This document shows positions 11,459 through 24,054 of a DNA stretch of 64,000 nucleotides, piece by piece. Location of the stretch: assembly GCA_019722365.1 (NCBI GenBank), contig JADFUC010000533.1, forward strand, positions 248,001 through 312,000, written 5' to 3'. Numbering within the stretch: the first letter of the stretch is position 1; every line of letters starts with the position of its first letter. The notes beneath the pieces are model-generated. The model made no database searches and was not told the origin of the DNA. It saw only the letters and a program-made list of their open reading frames with translations. This DNA comes from Lithospermum erythrorhizon (Eukaryota; Streptophyta; Magnoliopsida; Boraginales; Boraginaceae). The translations under genes and the position numbers were made by a program.

Positions 11459-13423
11459 ATGGCAGACGCAAAGTCATCCGATGAATTCTACCTGCGATAC
11501 TATGTGGGACACAAGGGAAAATTCGGACACGAATTCTTGGAATTCGAATTCAGACCAGACGGCAAGCTTCGTTATGCCAACAATTCCAACTACAAAAACG
11601 ACACTATGATCCGCAAAGAAGTCTTCCTCTCCCCTTCCGTCATCAAAGAATGTCGTCGTATCGTCTCCGATAGCGAGGTTTGCTAAACCCAATTCGATAG
11701 GATAAGGCTGCGTACTATCTGATAGGCGAGCATGTTGATAGTTGAAAGTAGTTTTATGTCTGTTGTAGCCTTGTAGGGGGTATAGTATTTGCTGAAATGG
11801 TATATACTAGTTTTATGTGAGGTTTGTCCAAACCCTTTTATCCATTTGTGTAGCTGTTTGATAGAGGCATCTCAAAAAGACTTGTGAAGCTTTGATGTTT
11901 TTATGGTATCAAGTATTTTGTACTTTACTCTTAGGTCAATTCAGAAACATACTCTATGTAGGTAAGGCTGCGATATCAAATGCAGTGCTTCGCCTCTTTA
12001 GAGGCGTTGAAGTACGCATGGTGATAAAGTATTTTCATGTATGTTGGATAATGTTTGGTGAAACGGTGTATTTATATGTATCCGATGATAGTATTTTTAG
12101 TATTTTTTATATATTTTACTATTGCCATATGATGATTTTGATTCAAACCAGAGTTATGTGTCTCGTTTAGTGCAATAAAGTTTGTTAATTTAATTGGATG
12201 AGTTTTTGAGATGGGAGTAGTATTTTTTAGATGGGTTTTGCTGCTATGTTAGTTAAAGACAATCCTAAAGAAGGAGAGTCGAGGGAGTTGAGGGTTCAAT
12301 TCAGAATCTGTTGATTAATTGTCTGTAGATGATAAAGTTTGGTGCTTTACTGTGAGTATGTGAGCTTGTTGATATTCCTACTGATTGGTGGATTTTCCTA
12401 GGATTGAAGGCTTTTAGGGTTTAGAAGGATTATGGATTGGAGGTTTTGTTAATTAATTAATTTTAAAGCAGCGTGATTTTCTATGGGGTTGGTAGTTAAG
12501 TTTAATGCAATTTAATTTGCAGATAATGAAGGAAGACGATAACAGCTGGCCAGAACCGGATCGTGTTGGAAGGCAAGAGTTGGAGATTGTCATTGGGAAT
12601 GAGCATATTTCCTTTACAACATCCAAGATTGGGTCGCTTATGGACGTCCAGACCAGTAAAGATCCTGAAGGCCTTCGCATTTTCTATTATCTTGTTCAGG
12701 TAACTATTTACTGTTGTTTCTGGTAAATGCTGGTTTTGACAATTGTTGGACTACTTTTATCGCATTTATATTTGCTTGCTCTTTCTGTATGGTTGTTTGT
12801 CCTTTTCACTGTAGTCCAGACAGTTCTTTAGGGGGTGTATTTAGTGGGGCCGAAATATTGAAAGTTAAAAATCTAATGTAAGCATCCATTAGTTCTTGGT
12901 TGAGGGGAACTTAGGCCTGTTTCTGGCCAATCAGAGGGTTGGCTGGAGTACAAAATGAGCCTGTCTGGGGATCAAAAAAATCGAATGGATGGATTTTGGC
13001 TCAGTTGGATCTAGGGCTCTCCTTTTTTCTCCAGGATGCCTATCTTGTGTCGGTAATAGATCTAGGGCCACTCCTAACCAATCTGCTTTTATGTCTCAGA
13101 ACATAAAATACTGACATCTTTTCTCGTCAAGTATGATACAGAGTAAATGGCTTATGGAAGTGTTCATCTTAGATTGTAATTTTGTTGCCTCCTAACATAA
13201 ACATTGACATAAATGATTTCGACAAAGTATGATTCACCCCAACCTATTGTTATATATATAATCTTCCCGAATGTTTATGGCCCCAATATGCATATGAAAT
13301 CCATACTGACTAATGATGACTTTGTTGTAATTAAACCTGAATGAGTGTCCCCTTCCATTGCAGGATTTGAAGTGCTTTGTCTTCTCACTTATTTCACTCC
13401 ATTTCAAGATCAAACCCATATAA
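11459..13423 (+). CDS. MAGO: MAGO NASHI homologue, exon junction complex core
   Basis: Encodes a 151-residue Mago protein, which with Y14 clamps eIF4A3 onto spliced mRNA in the exon junction complex. There are three exons, all in phase 0: 11459-11677 ([20 protein letters not shown] to RRIVSDSE), 12523-12699 ([20 protein letters not shown] to LRIFYYLVQ) and 13364-13423 ([19 protein letters not shown]). The junctions have GT donors (GAG|GTTTGC, CAG|GTAACT) and AG acceptors (TTTGCAG, TTGCAG). The sequence is nearly identical to the highly conserved plant family from [11 protein letters not shown] to HFKIKPI, and only the extreme N-terminus is variable. No break is seen. Intron 1 (845 bp) and intron 2 (664 bp) contain no recognisable inserted gene. 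Confidence 0.96.
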
Positions 13424-14054
13424 AGTTTGTGCTGGTGTTGCGATAATTGTGTAACCCATGCCATCAAATGTTCGGTTGGGTGCATGTGGAGTTTGTTTTA
13501 ACTTTTAACTTGGAAACATTCATTGTCTTGCTTTTCAAGGTCGGTTGATTGAAATTCTTTGCAAGTTTCCTATTTTGCTTGGTAAAAACACTTCTGAATT
13601 TGTAATCAAAGATGGTTGTCTTTATTGCTCTTTCAGCTGAAGTCTCTTATATTTCTTAAACATTTTAGTGCATGTTCCTATTTGGTTTCTTCCTTGAAGG
13701 TTGTTAAATATAGATCTTAAAACTGTGGATAAAATATGAATTTTAGAGTTAGGGTCACTCTTAAGGCTATCATAACTTATAACGAAAAATATACTATACA
13801 TGAAATTTAAGAAATTGTTAAGATTGTTGCTTGCACTTCTGAGATTATGAGTTATTTATTTTACAACATTATTATTATTACATTGGTACAAGTTGTTACA
13901 AGTCATCATCTAATTGATAGTTTTGAGTAGCATGAGATGTGCTTACACTCTTAACTTCTCCTTGAATGAAGCTTTATCTATAATTACAAGGACATTGATC
14001 GAGGCCGGGAGAAGAGGACATGTCTTAGAGTATTAAATTTATAACTTTCATAGT
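13424..14054. other. Convergent 3' flank between MAGO and the cysteine-rich peptide gene
   Basis: This holds the MAGO 3' untranslated region and intergenic AT-rich sequence. No gene or notable repeat was recognised. Confidence 0.5.
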
Positions 14055-14876
14055 CTAATTTTTATTTGTGTTGAATGTTTTTGGGTTTCTTGATGACAAT
14101 GGTTTCCTAGAATTAGAGCAAATACCATGTGGGTTCCCTTCAAAACGAACACAATAGCCAGAGCCTTCTTCTCCAATGCAATCAACATGAGAAACACATT
14201 TTGTAACCTTTGACAAAGCTACTATGTTTTTGCAATGCCCAATCAATTGAACTTCCATTATTAGGTAACTCCTTAGTGAGTATTCGACCTGCAAAAAATA
14301 AGTTCATAAGTTATAATGACAGTCAAATTGGAACAACTTAGCACAAAGAAAAATATAAAAGAAAAGTTAGTAAACAAATTGATATTGGCGACAAATTCAA
14401 AACTCCGGCACTATAAGTTCTTGGTCTGTTTTGTACAATATCAAATGGTATGAATCATTTAACAAAAATTTAAAGTTGCATCGATGAATTATTGGTTCCA
14501 AGATGACTATTTATTTTAAAATATCAGCTTAACAAAAGCAATCTTCATTGGATTGGTTTGTAGTTGCAACAAACACCCAATGACTGAAAATTCTTTAACT
14601 CAAAGTTGTTCATTCTAATTATTTGACTCATGCATCATTTAAACGGGCTTTGCAAGTAGATTAAGCTAATAATATTTCGTTGATTACATTGTCGATTATC
14701 GGACTATTCTATGTAACAAACATTGTTTTTTCTACTTGCCCTAAACTGTTACTGTCTGGTGTGTTCAAATACAAGATATGATAAGTTGGAGATTCTTGAT
14801 CAAATGGAGATTCTTACACCTGTAATTTGAAGACAAATACAGCAGTGACCAGCTCGATAAAGACGTCTTTTTTCAT
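14055..14876 (-). CDS. Small secreted cysteine-rich peptide (defensin/NCR-like), two exons
   Basis: A proposed 96-residue peptide. Exon 1 (14876-14820) encodes a hydrophobic start, MKKDVFIELVTAVFVFKLQ, ending at a good donor, CAG|GTGTAAG. Exon 2 (14288-14055) follows the acceptor TTTTTTGCAG in phase 0 and encodes a 77-residue domain. Its five cysteines are spaced C-x11-C-x5-C-x8-C-x10-C, within GHCKN..TKCVSHVDC..GYCVRF..GICSN, and it has a basic tail. A signal-peptide exon followed by one cysteine exon is the usual architecture of plant defensin-like and nodule-type cysteine-rich peptides, and the KC-x5-C spacing recalls them. The odd cysteine number is unusual: one may be lost, or the peptide may dimerise. 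The signal peptide lacks a textbook cleavage site. No subfamily is assigned, and transcript evidence is lacking. Confidence 0.45.
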
Positions 14877-15381
14877 ATGTACTTAATTAACTTTAGCCTA
14901 TAGAAGATACCTAAGGCCGTATGGCCGGTGTTTGTGCATGTAATATCCAGAGGTAATACTTAAATAACTTAATGTTGTTCTTTGTAGATATCCTTGCACC
15001 TTAAATAATTTGGATTATTGTTTACTTTATTTTATTGTCATGTCATATATCTCATATAGAGTCACAGATTTTGTATTCTCTCGCTTTTAGATATGATGAA
15101 ATAAATCAAAATGGTTCAATGGTTGCACTTCATTCTTGGATCAATTCGAAAATAGTCTTAACGAGCACAAGTTGTATTGTATCACCAACATGCACAAAGC
15201 AGTAGTCTATAGATTTTGGGCAATGAAATGAATAGGTAATGAAGATGGTGATTTCTCATCAGGATAGATAAAGAAGTAAATCAGTGTTTCATTGCTTCAC
15301 ACAACATTTTTATTAATGGGATAATAATATAGCAAAGATATCATTATTATGGCTCATGGAAGTCATTGTAGTGCTAAATAA
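14877..15381. other. Intergenic, no gene seen
   Basis: AT-rich DNA between the cysteine-rich peptide gene and the 3' end of the subtilase remnant. Nothing was recognised. Confidence 0.5.
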
Positions 15382-17661
15382 CTATCGCTGGAAATAAATT
15401 GGACTTCTAACAGAATGATTCCCATCAGTCCATATAATTGCAGCTTCACCAGATTGGTTCGAATGGCGGAGTGGTGCTACATTATCATTGTGCCGCCTCG
15501 AATGGGTGAAGGTCACAGTATATGTTAGCTTTTGATTGACCTCAGTGAAGACAAGCTTGGTTGGGGAGACATTTATGTCAACTTCAGAACCATTCTCCAG
15601 AATTAGTTCATAAGTTGATGTTGCTTTTCCAACGTTTGTGACAGTTCTTGAATACGACTTTTTGTCCGAGCCAAGTTTGATAGAGAATGAAGGATAGTTC
15701 AATTGCGCTTCCTGTATAATCTCAATCGAAGAGCATTCAACTTGACTCTGGACAATCATCCTCACTTGTTCATCTGGGTATAAACCACAGAGATATGCAA
15801 TGTAATCGTCTGGTTGAATATCGTATACCAGCCCTGGATCCTCAGCTTTTAGGGGGTTCACATGGCCAGAACCAAGTGCAAGCAAAATAGCAGGCTGTTT
15901 TTTTTCATCCCTAATTGGGTTGCCATCCAGGCCTTTTGTGTAGGCTGTGGTCATTATTGCTGATTTAATCGCTGCTGGCGACCAATCAGGGTGATAACTT
16001 TTGATCAACGATGCAACGCCACTAAGATGAGGACATGACATTGAAGTACCAGAAATTACGTTAAAAGCAACGTTGTCTTGTGTCAGGTTATCCACCGAGG
16101 CTTTCCAAGCCGCGAGGATATTCACGCCAGGACCCGTGATGTCGGGTTTCAATATCCCCGGACTTTGTCTGTTAGGCCCTCTGGACGAGAAAAATGCGAT
16201 CATTGGTGCCTCTTTGACTCCAAGAATTGTCCCGTTGAATACAAGACTAGCAGTAGGATTTGTGGTTGAATTCAGATATGTCAAGATTTGTTGTCCTGCA
16301 GCATAACTCACTTGAGAAGTAGGAACATCAAAAGCATCAGCTAAAATGGTATAACCATGCTTGATTTCATTGATCAGAATCATGCCAACACCACCAGCAT
16401 CTCTAACATTGATTCCCATTTGTTGGTCTGAAAAAGATGATGACAAACACACTACAATTTTACCTTTGACTACATCTGTTCTGTTTTGCAATGGTTTTTC
16501 ATCACAATACGCAGCATCTTTATTTTCATATCCAAGAAAAATCAAAGGAAACTGCTTGGATGGAAAATCCTTAGGTTGATTGATCATCTCTCCGTCGAAC
16601 TCATCTTCGTTCCCAAGGACTACAGTTGCCCTGAAACTTCTGTCAATTGTGCTTGCCGCGACTGTAAGAATCCAGGGAGCATCATTTGACATAGAAGCCT
16701 CATATGGTCCTGAGTTGCCTGCAGAGCAACTTACTAATATCCCTTTTTTCATTGCAGCAAATGTTCCAATTGCAATTGTATCGTTGTGATAAGGCAAAGT
16801 CGGACCACCAATAGACATAGACATCACATCTACACCATCATCAATTGCAGCTTCCATTCCAGCCACCATAGAAGCTTCAGGACATCCAATTGTATAGCAA
16901 ACTCTGTACATTGCCACGTGAGCTCGAGGGGCTATACCAGCTGATGTACCACTAGCTTGGCCGAAAAAATTTGCATTTTCCACAAAATTTCCTGCGGCAG
17001 TACTAGAAGTGTGAGTTCCATGCCCTTCCTCATCAATTGGGGAGAAACCATCAATCAAACTTTTGGCTCCAATAAGCTTGTTGTTACAAACTATGCCATC
17101 TTCACATTTTCCTCTCCACTTTCTTGGAGGATTTGGCATCCCTTCATCGTTGAAAGATTGGTGTTTAGATTGAGATACGGTGTCCTAGCTTTTTAGTGTG
17201 TGCCCTTTTCATAGTTGGATTCCTTAAAGGTTCAGGAGATATGTATTTAGTCCCAAAAATGTAGGACTATGAGTTGTTTGCAGAGAATATATCCTTTGTA
17301 GCCTCGCGGAAATGAAACCGGGCTTTTTCTTCATTTCTTCGACATGTTGAGGGGATAATCGAGCCGAGAATCCGGACATCACATGATGGTAGGAATGTAT
17401 TATGTGTGGCCTTTCCCCCTCGGAAGATAATAAGCTTTCCAAAGTCTCTGGCAAAAATGATTTGTACCAATTATCAAGATCTTGGTATTGCATGGAGAGT
17501 TTATCAGTTGGTTTTTGCACATTGACAATGTATGTTTGCATGTTATTCTCAACTTCAATAATAGTTGGGTTTTCATTTTGTTGAGAGACAACAGATTTGA
17601 GACAAAGTGGACCAATAACTAAAAAGACTAGGAACATATTTTGTAATGAAGAAAATGTCAT
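15382..17661 (-). pseudogene. Subtilisin-like serine protease (SBT), frameshifted at the catalytic Asp
   Basis: Two intact frames represent one intronless plant subtilase. The upstream frame starts at ATG 17661 (MTFSSLQNMFLVFLVIGPLC, a signal peptide) and holds the I9 prodomain (TYIVNVQKP..., HVMSGFSARLSPQHVEEMKK) up to HSPTFLGL. The downstream frame (17139-15382, 585 residues) has the catalytic His (EEGHGTHTSS), the oxyanion Asn (VSCSAGNSGP), the PA insertion, the catalytic Ser (ISGTSMSCPHLSGVA) and the fn3-like C-terminus. The region between them (17270-17140) should carry the catalytic Asp (DTG). Its DNA is still recognisable: codons for KESNY.KG, then GAC ACC, then HQSFNDEG. However, small insertions or deletions put these in different frames with three stops, and no GT-AG intron rescues it. 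The rest is well preserved, so the damage looks recent. The closest family members are SBT1-type extracellular proteases. Confidence 0.85.
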
Positions 17662-17724
17662 TTTGCCTTTGATCGAGTTTGTTTTGAGATATTTGAACTT
17701 TGTGAACTTGTGGAGTTTATGCAT

Positions 17725-19307
17725 GAGAGATCATGAATTTATATTACTCGAGTTGAAGCTCATGAATTTACGTGTTTCAAGTTGTTAGAGTGTCTTGGTA
17801 GTTAAATACTCCAAAAGGAAAATAAGTACATTTGTTATGAAGAATTGAAGATAAATATTGTATATAGCAATTGATTTGTTATAGTAGAGTAATTGTAGTA
17901 ATCTAATATGGAATTTAAGAGAAGCATACTTGAAGATTTGTCATTGTAACAAGTTAAACAAACTATTAACTGGAAATACAGAAAAAAAATAACATGCATG
18001 CATGTGCGAAAGAATTCGAGTGTATGAATAAATTCCTTAAGTAGTTTGTTTCAAAAACGGTGAAATTTTTGTAATATTTTAATCAACATTTAGAGTCTTT
18101 TTATTCATTATGGAGTACAGTGCTTCAATTATTTCTAATTACTTGCACAGTTGACAGACTTTGGAGTTCGGAAATTCCCAAATAATAGTGTTACTTATTT
18201 ACTTACACGCCTCTTGTTATCTTTCTTCATCACCAATATTTTCCCCAAATGGAAGATTGTTACAGACATGTCGTTTTCTGAAATTAAATTTGTTTGATTT
18301 CTGTTATGATGAAGATTAGACCTGAAGGGTATGGAATAATTAAAGTAGCATTTAGCTCTCAACATTTCGAAGGAAAAAATAATGTCAGACCTCAGAAATG
18401 AAATGCGGCACTTTATTTAGAAATACATATTATATAAATTGCGCATTTTAGAAAGATTTATTCTCAAATGAGAGATTTTAGATGTGTCATCTAGTAACCT
18501 TAAGGCAAACAAGAATCATCCATGATAAAAAAAAAATTCTATAAAATTATTTGAGTTCAAAATTTACTTACTCGATATTAATTTGATGAAAGTTGATGTC
18601 ATGTGAACTTAAATCTTGATTAGTGTTTTCGTAGGTTGGAAGACTTGGAAGGTTCATTCCAATTGTTGGTCAAAAATTATATTTACTTCAGATTCTTCTT
18701 CTTCTCTCTCCTAATTTAACACCCAAATAACTAGTAACACAATAGCGATTAGTAAATTAAAAAGCTTTTAAAACGTTACCTCTTTCAAATCATTCATCGT
18801 ATTTTGTAAATGTTATTATTATTTTATAGTACTCCGTATTATTTATTATACATTTATAATTACAAATATTAATTTTTATTAATGTAATAAGATAATATAT
18901 AATATTTCATTTATATTCTATCTAAAAAGGTTGAAATACAAAAAAGAAATAAAAATTGGTAAAAATTCTCAATTTTTGGTGTCCAATTAATACAAAATTA
19001 ATTTCTATTTGTAGTTCTTGAAAAATCAAAATTATTGAAATAAAAATTTTAATTTTTATAAAATTATTATTATCAAAAGTATTAAATAAACATTTGGTGG
19101 AATTAAGTAGATGACTTGGCGCAACTGTACTATCTCCCTGAAATATGCTATACTCCCTCTCTGCAAGCCCCTGACGTGGCTTTCTTCATTCCTATAGGCA
19201 AATTTTAATGTGGGGGAAAAATGAGAAAAAATAGGAATGAATTTAGCATGTGTTTGCCTACCCCGTTGCACCTAATAACATCTCATTTGACTATCATTGT
19301 ATTTGGT
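17725..19307. other. Intergenic, AT-rich
   Basis: No gene was recognised. It contains one exact TACTCCGTAT at 18830-18839 inside a very AT-rich tract (about 18780-18960). The minus-strand frame at 19056-19271 has no family resemblance. Confidence 0.45.
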
Positions 19308-22300
19308 CTTAGACCATCTCCAGCAATTAACTAAAATTTAACACTTTCTCATCTATTACATTAGATTATATTTATTCTCTTTCTTAATTTAGCACCCCTA
19401 GTATTTACCAAGGCCACAACAGCTAGTCAATTAAAAACCTTTTCATATTATCTTTCATCAACATCACTTCATCATATATCCCATCATATTTTTTCATTCT
19501 CTATATTCATTTTTTTTTTATGACCAAGTGATAGGAACTCAAATTTTATGTATAGATCTCAAGAAATAAAAATTAAAGGTAAAAATACAAATTAAATTTT
19601 GATTAATTATTTGTACAAAAAAGTTATTTAAAAAAACAAGGGGCAAAAATATGCAATTTGAATTGGATAATACTGGTCATAGTACCGTCCAGCTGTAGGA
19701 CTTATAATTTTGAGAGCTTTCATGGGACCCGGGTGTTTTATACTCAGTAACATTTAACATGTGTTAAATTTTAAAACTTTCTCACCCCCATTAATTTTAA
19801 CACTTGGATTCCCAGCTATTATAAAAACACTTTACAAAACTTTTAGAATTAACATGGTACTCATGTATTAAATTGGGATGTTAAATGAATATTTTTCAAT
19901 CCAGCAGATTGATAAAGTTGTGCTAAATTTATCTCCGGGTTAAATATTGACTATAGTCAAATTGGTGTTAAATTAGTTGATGTGGGCCCTGCTAGCTAAT
20001 CAATCTCTTGTCCCTTAAATCGTAGCGCATTTGAATTTTTAACGTCTCAAAGGCATTTTAAAATGTAAATATATCTAATTCTACGGCTTGTAAAATTATT
20101 AAAATTGATATTTCAAAAATATATGACCAGAAAGCGAATCTAACGAAGATGTCGCGACTATATTATTTATTATCGGCTAATGAGAATTCATGATCAAAGT
20201 TTTCAAAGTTTGACCAGAAAAATTAAAATGTGACTATGATTTAGGAATGGAAGGAGTAATAAAAAAAATTCAACCACTCACAGCTTTGCCCGGCAGCAAC
20301 TTTTAGGAAAAGAAGAGGAGGGAGATGCGATGCTTATGTGCGCCTGGCGCGATGAGTTTTGCATGGCCAACAAAAAGAGATTAATTTTGTGTCATTTGAA
20401 TATCAAATTTTTTTTAATTTTTTCCTATGTCTATTTCTTTTTAGTATGTCAACCTTTTAGATAAAATATAAATTGAGATATTGTATGTAGAAAGTCGAAT
20501 TTTATTAATTATTTTTAATTAAATTCAGTTTATTTAAACTAATTAAAATAATTAAATAAAGACCAATCGCACAATTACATGTATCGATTAGGGCTCCGAT
20601 CGAGCCTCCAATTAAAATCGTACACGTATAAATTAAGGATTCCCGATATTTTAGCCACCTCAAATTAATTATTAATGTAAAATTAGGGTTTATTATTAAA
20701 TTAAACCTAATTTATACACCTATTGTGATGATGTGGCATTAAAATAGGGTTCTCTAAATTTACGGGATTTTAATAATAAATTGGAGGAGAAAGCAAAAGT
20801 AAAAAGCGAGATTTTTATTGATCTTGGGGAGAACGAAATAAAGGTCAGATAAAAAGAATTAGAAAATAGGGTAATGTTTACCCAAAAATCAAAGGTGACA
20901 TGAGTATTCTCAAGAAAGTCGGCCGACTTTTTTATAAATATTATTATTTTATTAAATATGTGTGAGTTGATGTTGTCTGAAAATCAGCCAGTTAAGATCG
21001 TATCCACGAAAGTGGATCGATTAATGAGAAGAAAGCCAGAAAGCCTATATAAACCCCCACTCCCATTGTTTAAAATATAACATCCCGAACCTGATAAAAA
21101 AATACAGCAAAAAACTCACGAGAGAATTTAGCATAAGAACAACTCGGCATATATTCTTATTAGAAAAGCATACGAAGATTGTAAAATTTTTCGAGGATAA
21201 AACTATCAGTGATTATCCAAAAAATATTAAAAATCGTAATGCCTTAAAAAAGGCTTAAATAGGCGCCCTAAATTGAAGAAGCGAGGAGAAAAGAACACAA
21301 AATTCTTCAACTCCATTACTTTGGAATAGAGCTTAATATTAGGAACGAGTTGGTCTTACCTAAATGCAGTAATTTCATGATCAAGACCCAAAAAATTAAT
21401 GAAAATCTGATCATTCAGATCTCATAAATCAAATAAACTACAAGATTAAGCTATAAATGCTTACAGAGAGTAAATCATAGAAGCGGTATATAAGTTTATA
21501 GCCCGTGTCTATTTGTGAAACCGCGGAGAGTAAACTACTAAAGGCGTCGTTTTAATGATCTGGCAATGTCATAGCGACAATGATAACTTACTGAAACTTG
21601 GGATAAAGGCGATAAAGTAGCCTGAGCTTCGATCCCCATTTATGAGAAGATCAGCTTCTTTAAGACACCTTCTATTTGAACTCACGTAAGCCAAATCGAT
21701 CCCAAGTCATGACTAGTCACATGAAATGAAGATCAAGTCCGGCCACAAATCGAAGTCGACCACATGATAGTAATCCCATCAGAAATCAGTCAAGTTCAAG
21801 ACTACGTGAATTCAAATTCGGCGTCTCGAGCGATTAAATGATCGAATTTAGAGCGATAGATTGATAATCGAACCTCGATTGTTTGATAAAATGCTTTAAT
21901 GCCTAGAAGAGGGTTTCGAAGAGGTTTATTGTATTGCGGCGCATATTATAAATAATAAAATATTTATAGCGGTTACATTGTATATTATTTATTATTACAT
22001 CAATAAAAATTAGTATTTTTAATTATAAATATGTGATAAATAATACTATAAAAATAATAATAATATTTATAAAATGAGGAAAGAGAATGAATAAATATAG
22101 TGGGATAAAGGATGAAGTGATGTAGATGAAAGAGAATGTAAAAAGTTTTTATTTGCCTAAGCTAGCTGGCGTAGGTTGGTAGGTATCGATGTCTTCAGAA
22201 TTATGAGAGAGAGAATGAGAATAATCGATGTATGAGAGAGAATGTGTTAAATATTGAATGGTTGTTGGAAATAGTCTATTTTTGCCTATAGACTATAGTC

Positions 22301-22410
22301 AATATTTAATCCGAAAAAAAATTAGCACCATTTTACCCATCTGCTATTTTGAAAAATATTCATTTAATATCATAATTTAACACCTATTCCACTTGATCTA
22401 GCCTATGTAG
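19308..22410. repeat. Related inverted repeats bounding a 3 kb repeat region
   Basis: The left arm, about 19308-19510 (TTAGACCATCTCCAGCAATT..., ...ACATCACTTCATC...), aligns by eye to the reverse complement of about 22079-22290 along most of its length. It shares CCAGCTAG/ACAGCTAG, ATCTTTCAT/TCTTTCATC, ACATCACTTCATC and TTTATCCCA/ATATCCCA. A second block, about 19860-19970 (TTAAATGAATATTTTTC ... TTAAATATTGACTATAGTC), matches the reverse complement of about 22285-22390. The arrangement suggests two or more members of one non-coding transposon family, or one large foldback element. No transposase is visible inside. Confidence 0.5.
20500..21950. mobile_element. Possible LTR (solo LTR) fragment
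   Basis: This non-coding segment has a promoter-like CCTATATAAACCCCC near 21042-21057, followed by a CTCACGAGAGAA/AACAACTCGGC-type leader, in a repeat-rich setting. That resembles the U3-R boundary of plant LTR retrotransposons. It also contains a perfect 16 bp palindrome at 20915-20930 (AAAGTCGGCCGACTTT). I found no gag/pol frames, primer-binding site or clear target duplication, so the call is tentative. Confidence 0.25.
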
Positions 22411-24054
22411 CTCCAGTTAGCAGGCACAACATGTGCCCAATTCAAAGCAAGAATAATCACTATACTCAAATGATCTCGTGTTTGCTTTACTTGTTCGATA
22501 AATTTCAATATTGAACAAAAATCAGTAATATTATAAAAAAGGACTGTGTATTAGCTACGTACCAGTCATTGAGATTATATTTTAGGTTTTTGGGGCCGTG
22601 TGGTGCGCGGCCGTAATAAGATTTTTCAGGTTTTTAGGAGGGTTTAATTATCGTTTTTAGTCTCCAGCCTGATGCTTCGATAAATTATCTTTCGATTATT
22701 TAATAAAATTTCTCTAGATACTTCACTTGAATTCTATTTCTTTATCTTTTCAGGTCAATTTTTGTTTAATTCTTTGTCTTTAGCGTAGAAAATTATAATT
22801 TTACGTTTTCGTGTACTTTTTATCTCTTTTGTTATTAAGAGTATCGATCAGCCGTTATATAGTTTCTGATTAGTTGTCGTTCTCATTTTATTATAATTTT
22901 TTTATTACTTTTTATTTCATGTCCCATGTTATTCAAAATGGCTGGAGGACAGTGCAAAAGAAATCTTGAGGAGTAATATTTTTTTGCCGTCTGGCTTTCG
23001 AGGGATAGAATTGTTAAATTAATAATTCGTGTTGTTTCGTACCTTTTCATTATTTCTACATACGATCATATGCGTGTGCTTTTTTTAGATTTCCTTTTTC
23101 ACATATATATATATATATATATATTTCTTGATTATCACAAATTAAGCTTCGATAAATTATCTAGGGCATTGAGTTAAATTACATGTCGTTATATTTTTAC
23201 AAAGTTAGTTCGACAGTATTGAATAAAAATATTATATGGCGAATCATTTGATTGGTACTTTCGTTACTACTCCAAAAATAAAAGTAAAAAGATGATGTCA
23301 GTAATTAGTTATTTTCCTTTTATCGTTTAACTTTTAACACACACTTTTTGCCCCCACCTCTCCCTCTAAATTTTCTCGTGAGCTTTTCATGCGTCCTTAA
23401 TTTTTTTTTTGGCCTTACTACTCACCTCGCTGCTTCTCCTAACGTTAAAGCGGAAACTTTTCAGCGTATGATTCTTGCTTTTGTGACGCTTTATCATACT
23501 TGCTCATCCCTCTAAACTTTTCCACTTAAAACTTTCGCGTAGTCGTTTTAAAAAGAAAAAAAAAAAGAAATTGAGGTGGTTGGTGAGGACTAGGAAAGAA
23601 AAGTGAGGTGTGTTAAAAAAAGTGGTGGGCATTATTATAATTGTAAAATATTTTTTAAGTAATGTGATATCTTTTAGTTTAGTGTTAGAGGTAAAGTAAT
23701 CGTTTGTTGTTTCGGTTGAAATAATAGGTTCCGGGGCATTTTTGGCCCGATAGTTCGAGGGGGCAAGTTGAAAAGTGCTTGATAATTCGAGGGGCAAATA
23801 GCTAATTAACCTTTTATCAATCACTTATTAATTCAAGTGATTTACCAATATCTTTAGACTAAATGCAATAGATCAATACCTTATTTTCTTGTATGAAATG
23901 TTCAAACTTTATTTGAATAATTTGTAGTGATTGTGATTTGTAAATCACAATGTTACGGATTAGACAATTTATCCATAATCATATCCACCCAACGTGGAAA
24001 CTATAAAATTAGGACAACGACCTAAATACCCCCAAAAAATATCCACTTGAAGAA
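22411..24054. other. Intergenic with MITE-like and simple repeats
   Basis: Contains an (AT)11 microsatellite at 23103-23124. The segment about 23300-23820 has a right part (TTTAGTGTTAGAGGTAAAGTAAT, 23680-23703) that resembles the foldback element near 63470. No gene was recognised; the minus-strand frame at 23504-23824 has no family resemblance. The last 200 bases are the upstream region of ORANGE. Confidence 0.45.
23103..23124. repeat. (AT)11 microsatellite
   Basis: An uninterrupted AT dinucleotide run of 22 bases. Confidence 0.9.
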
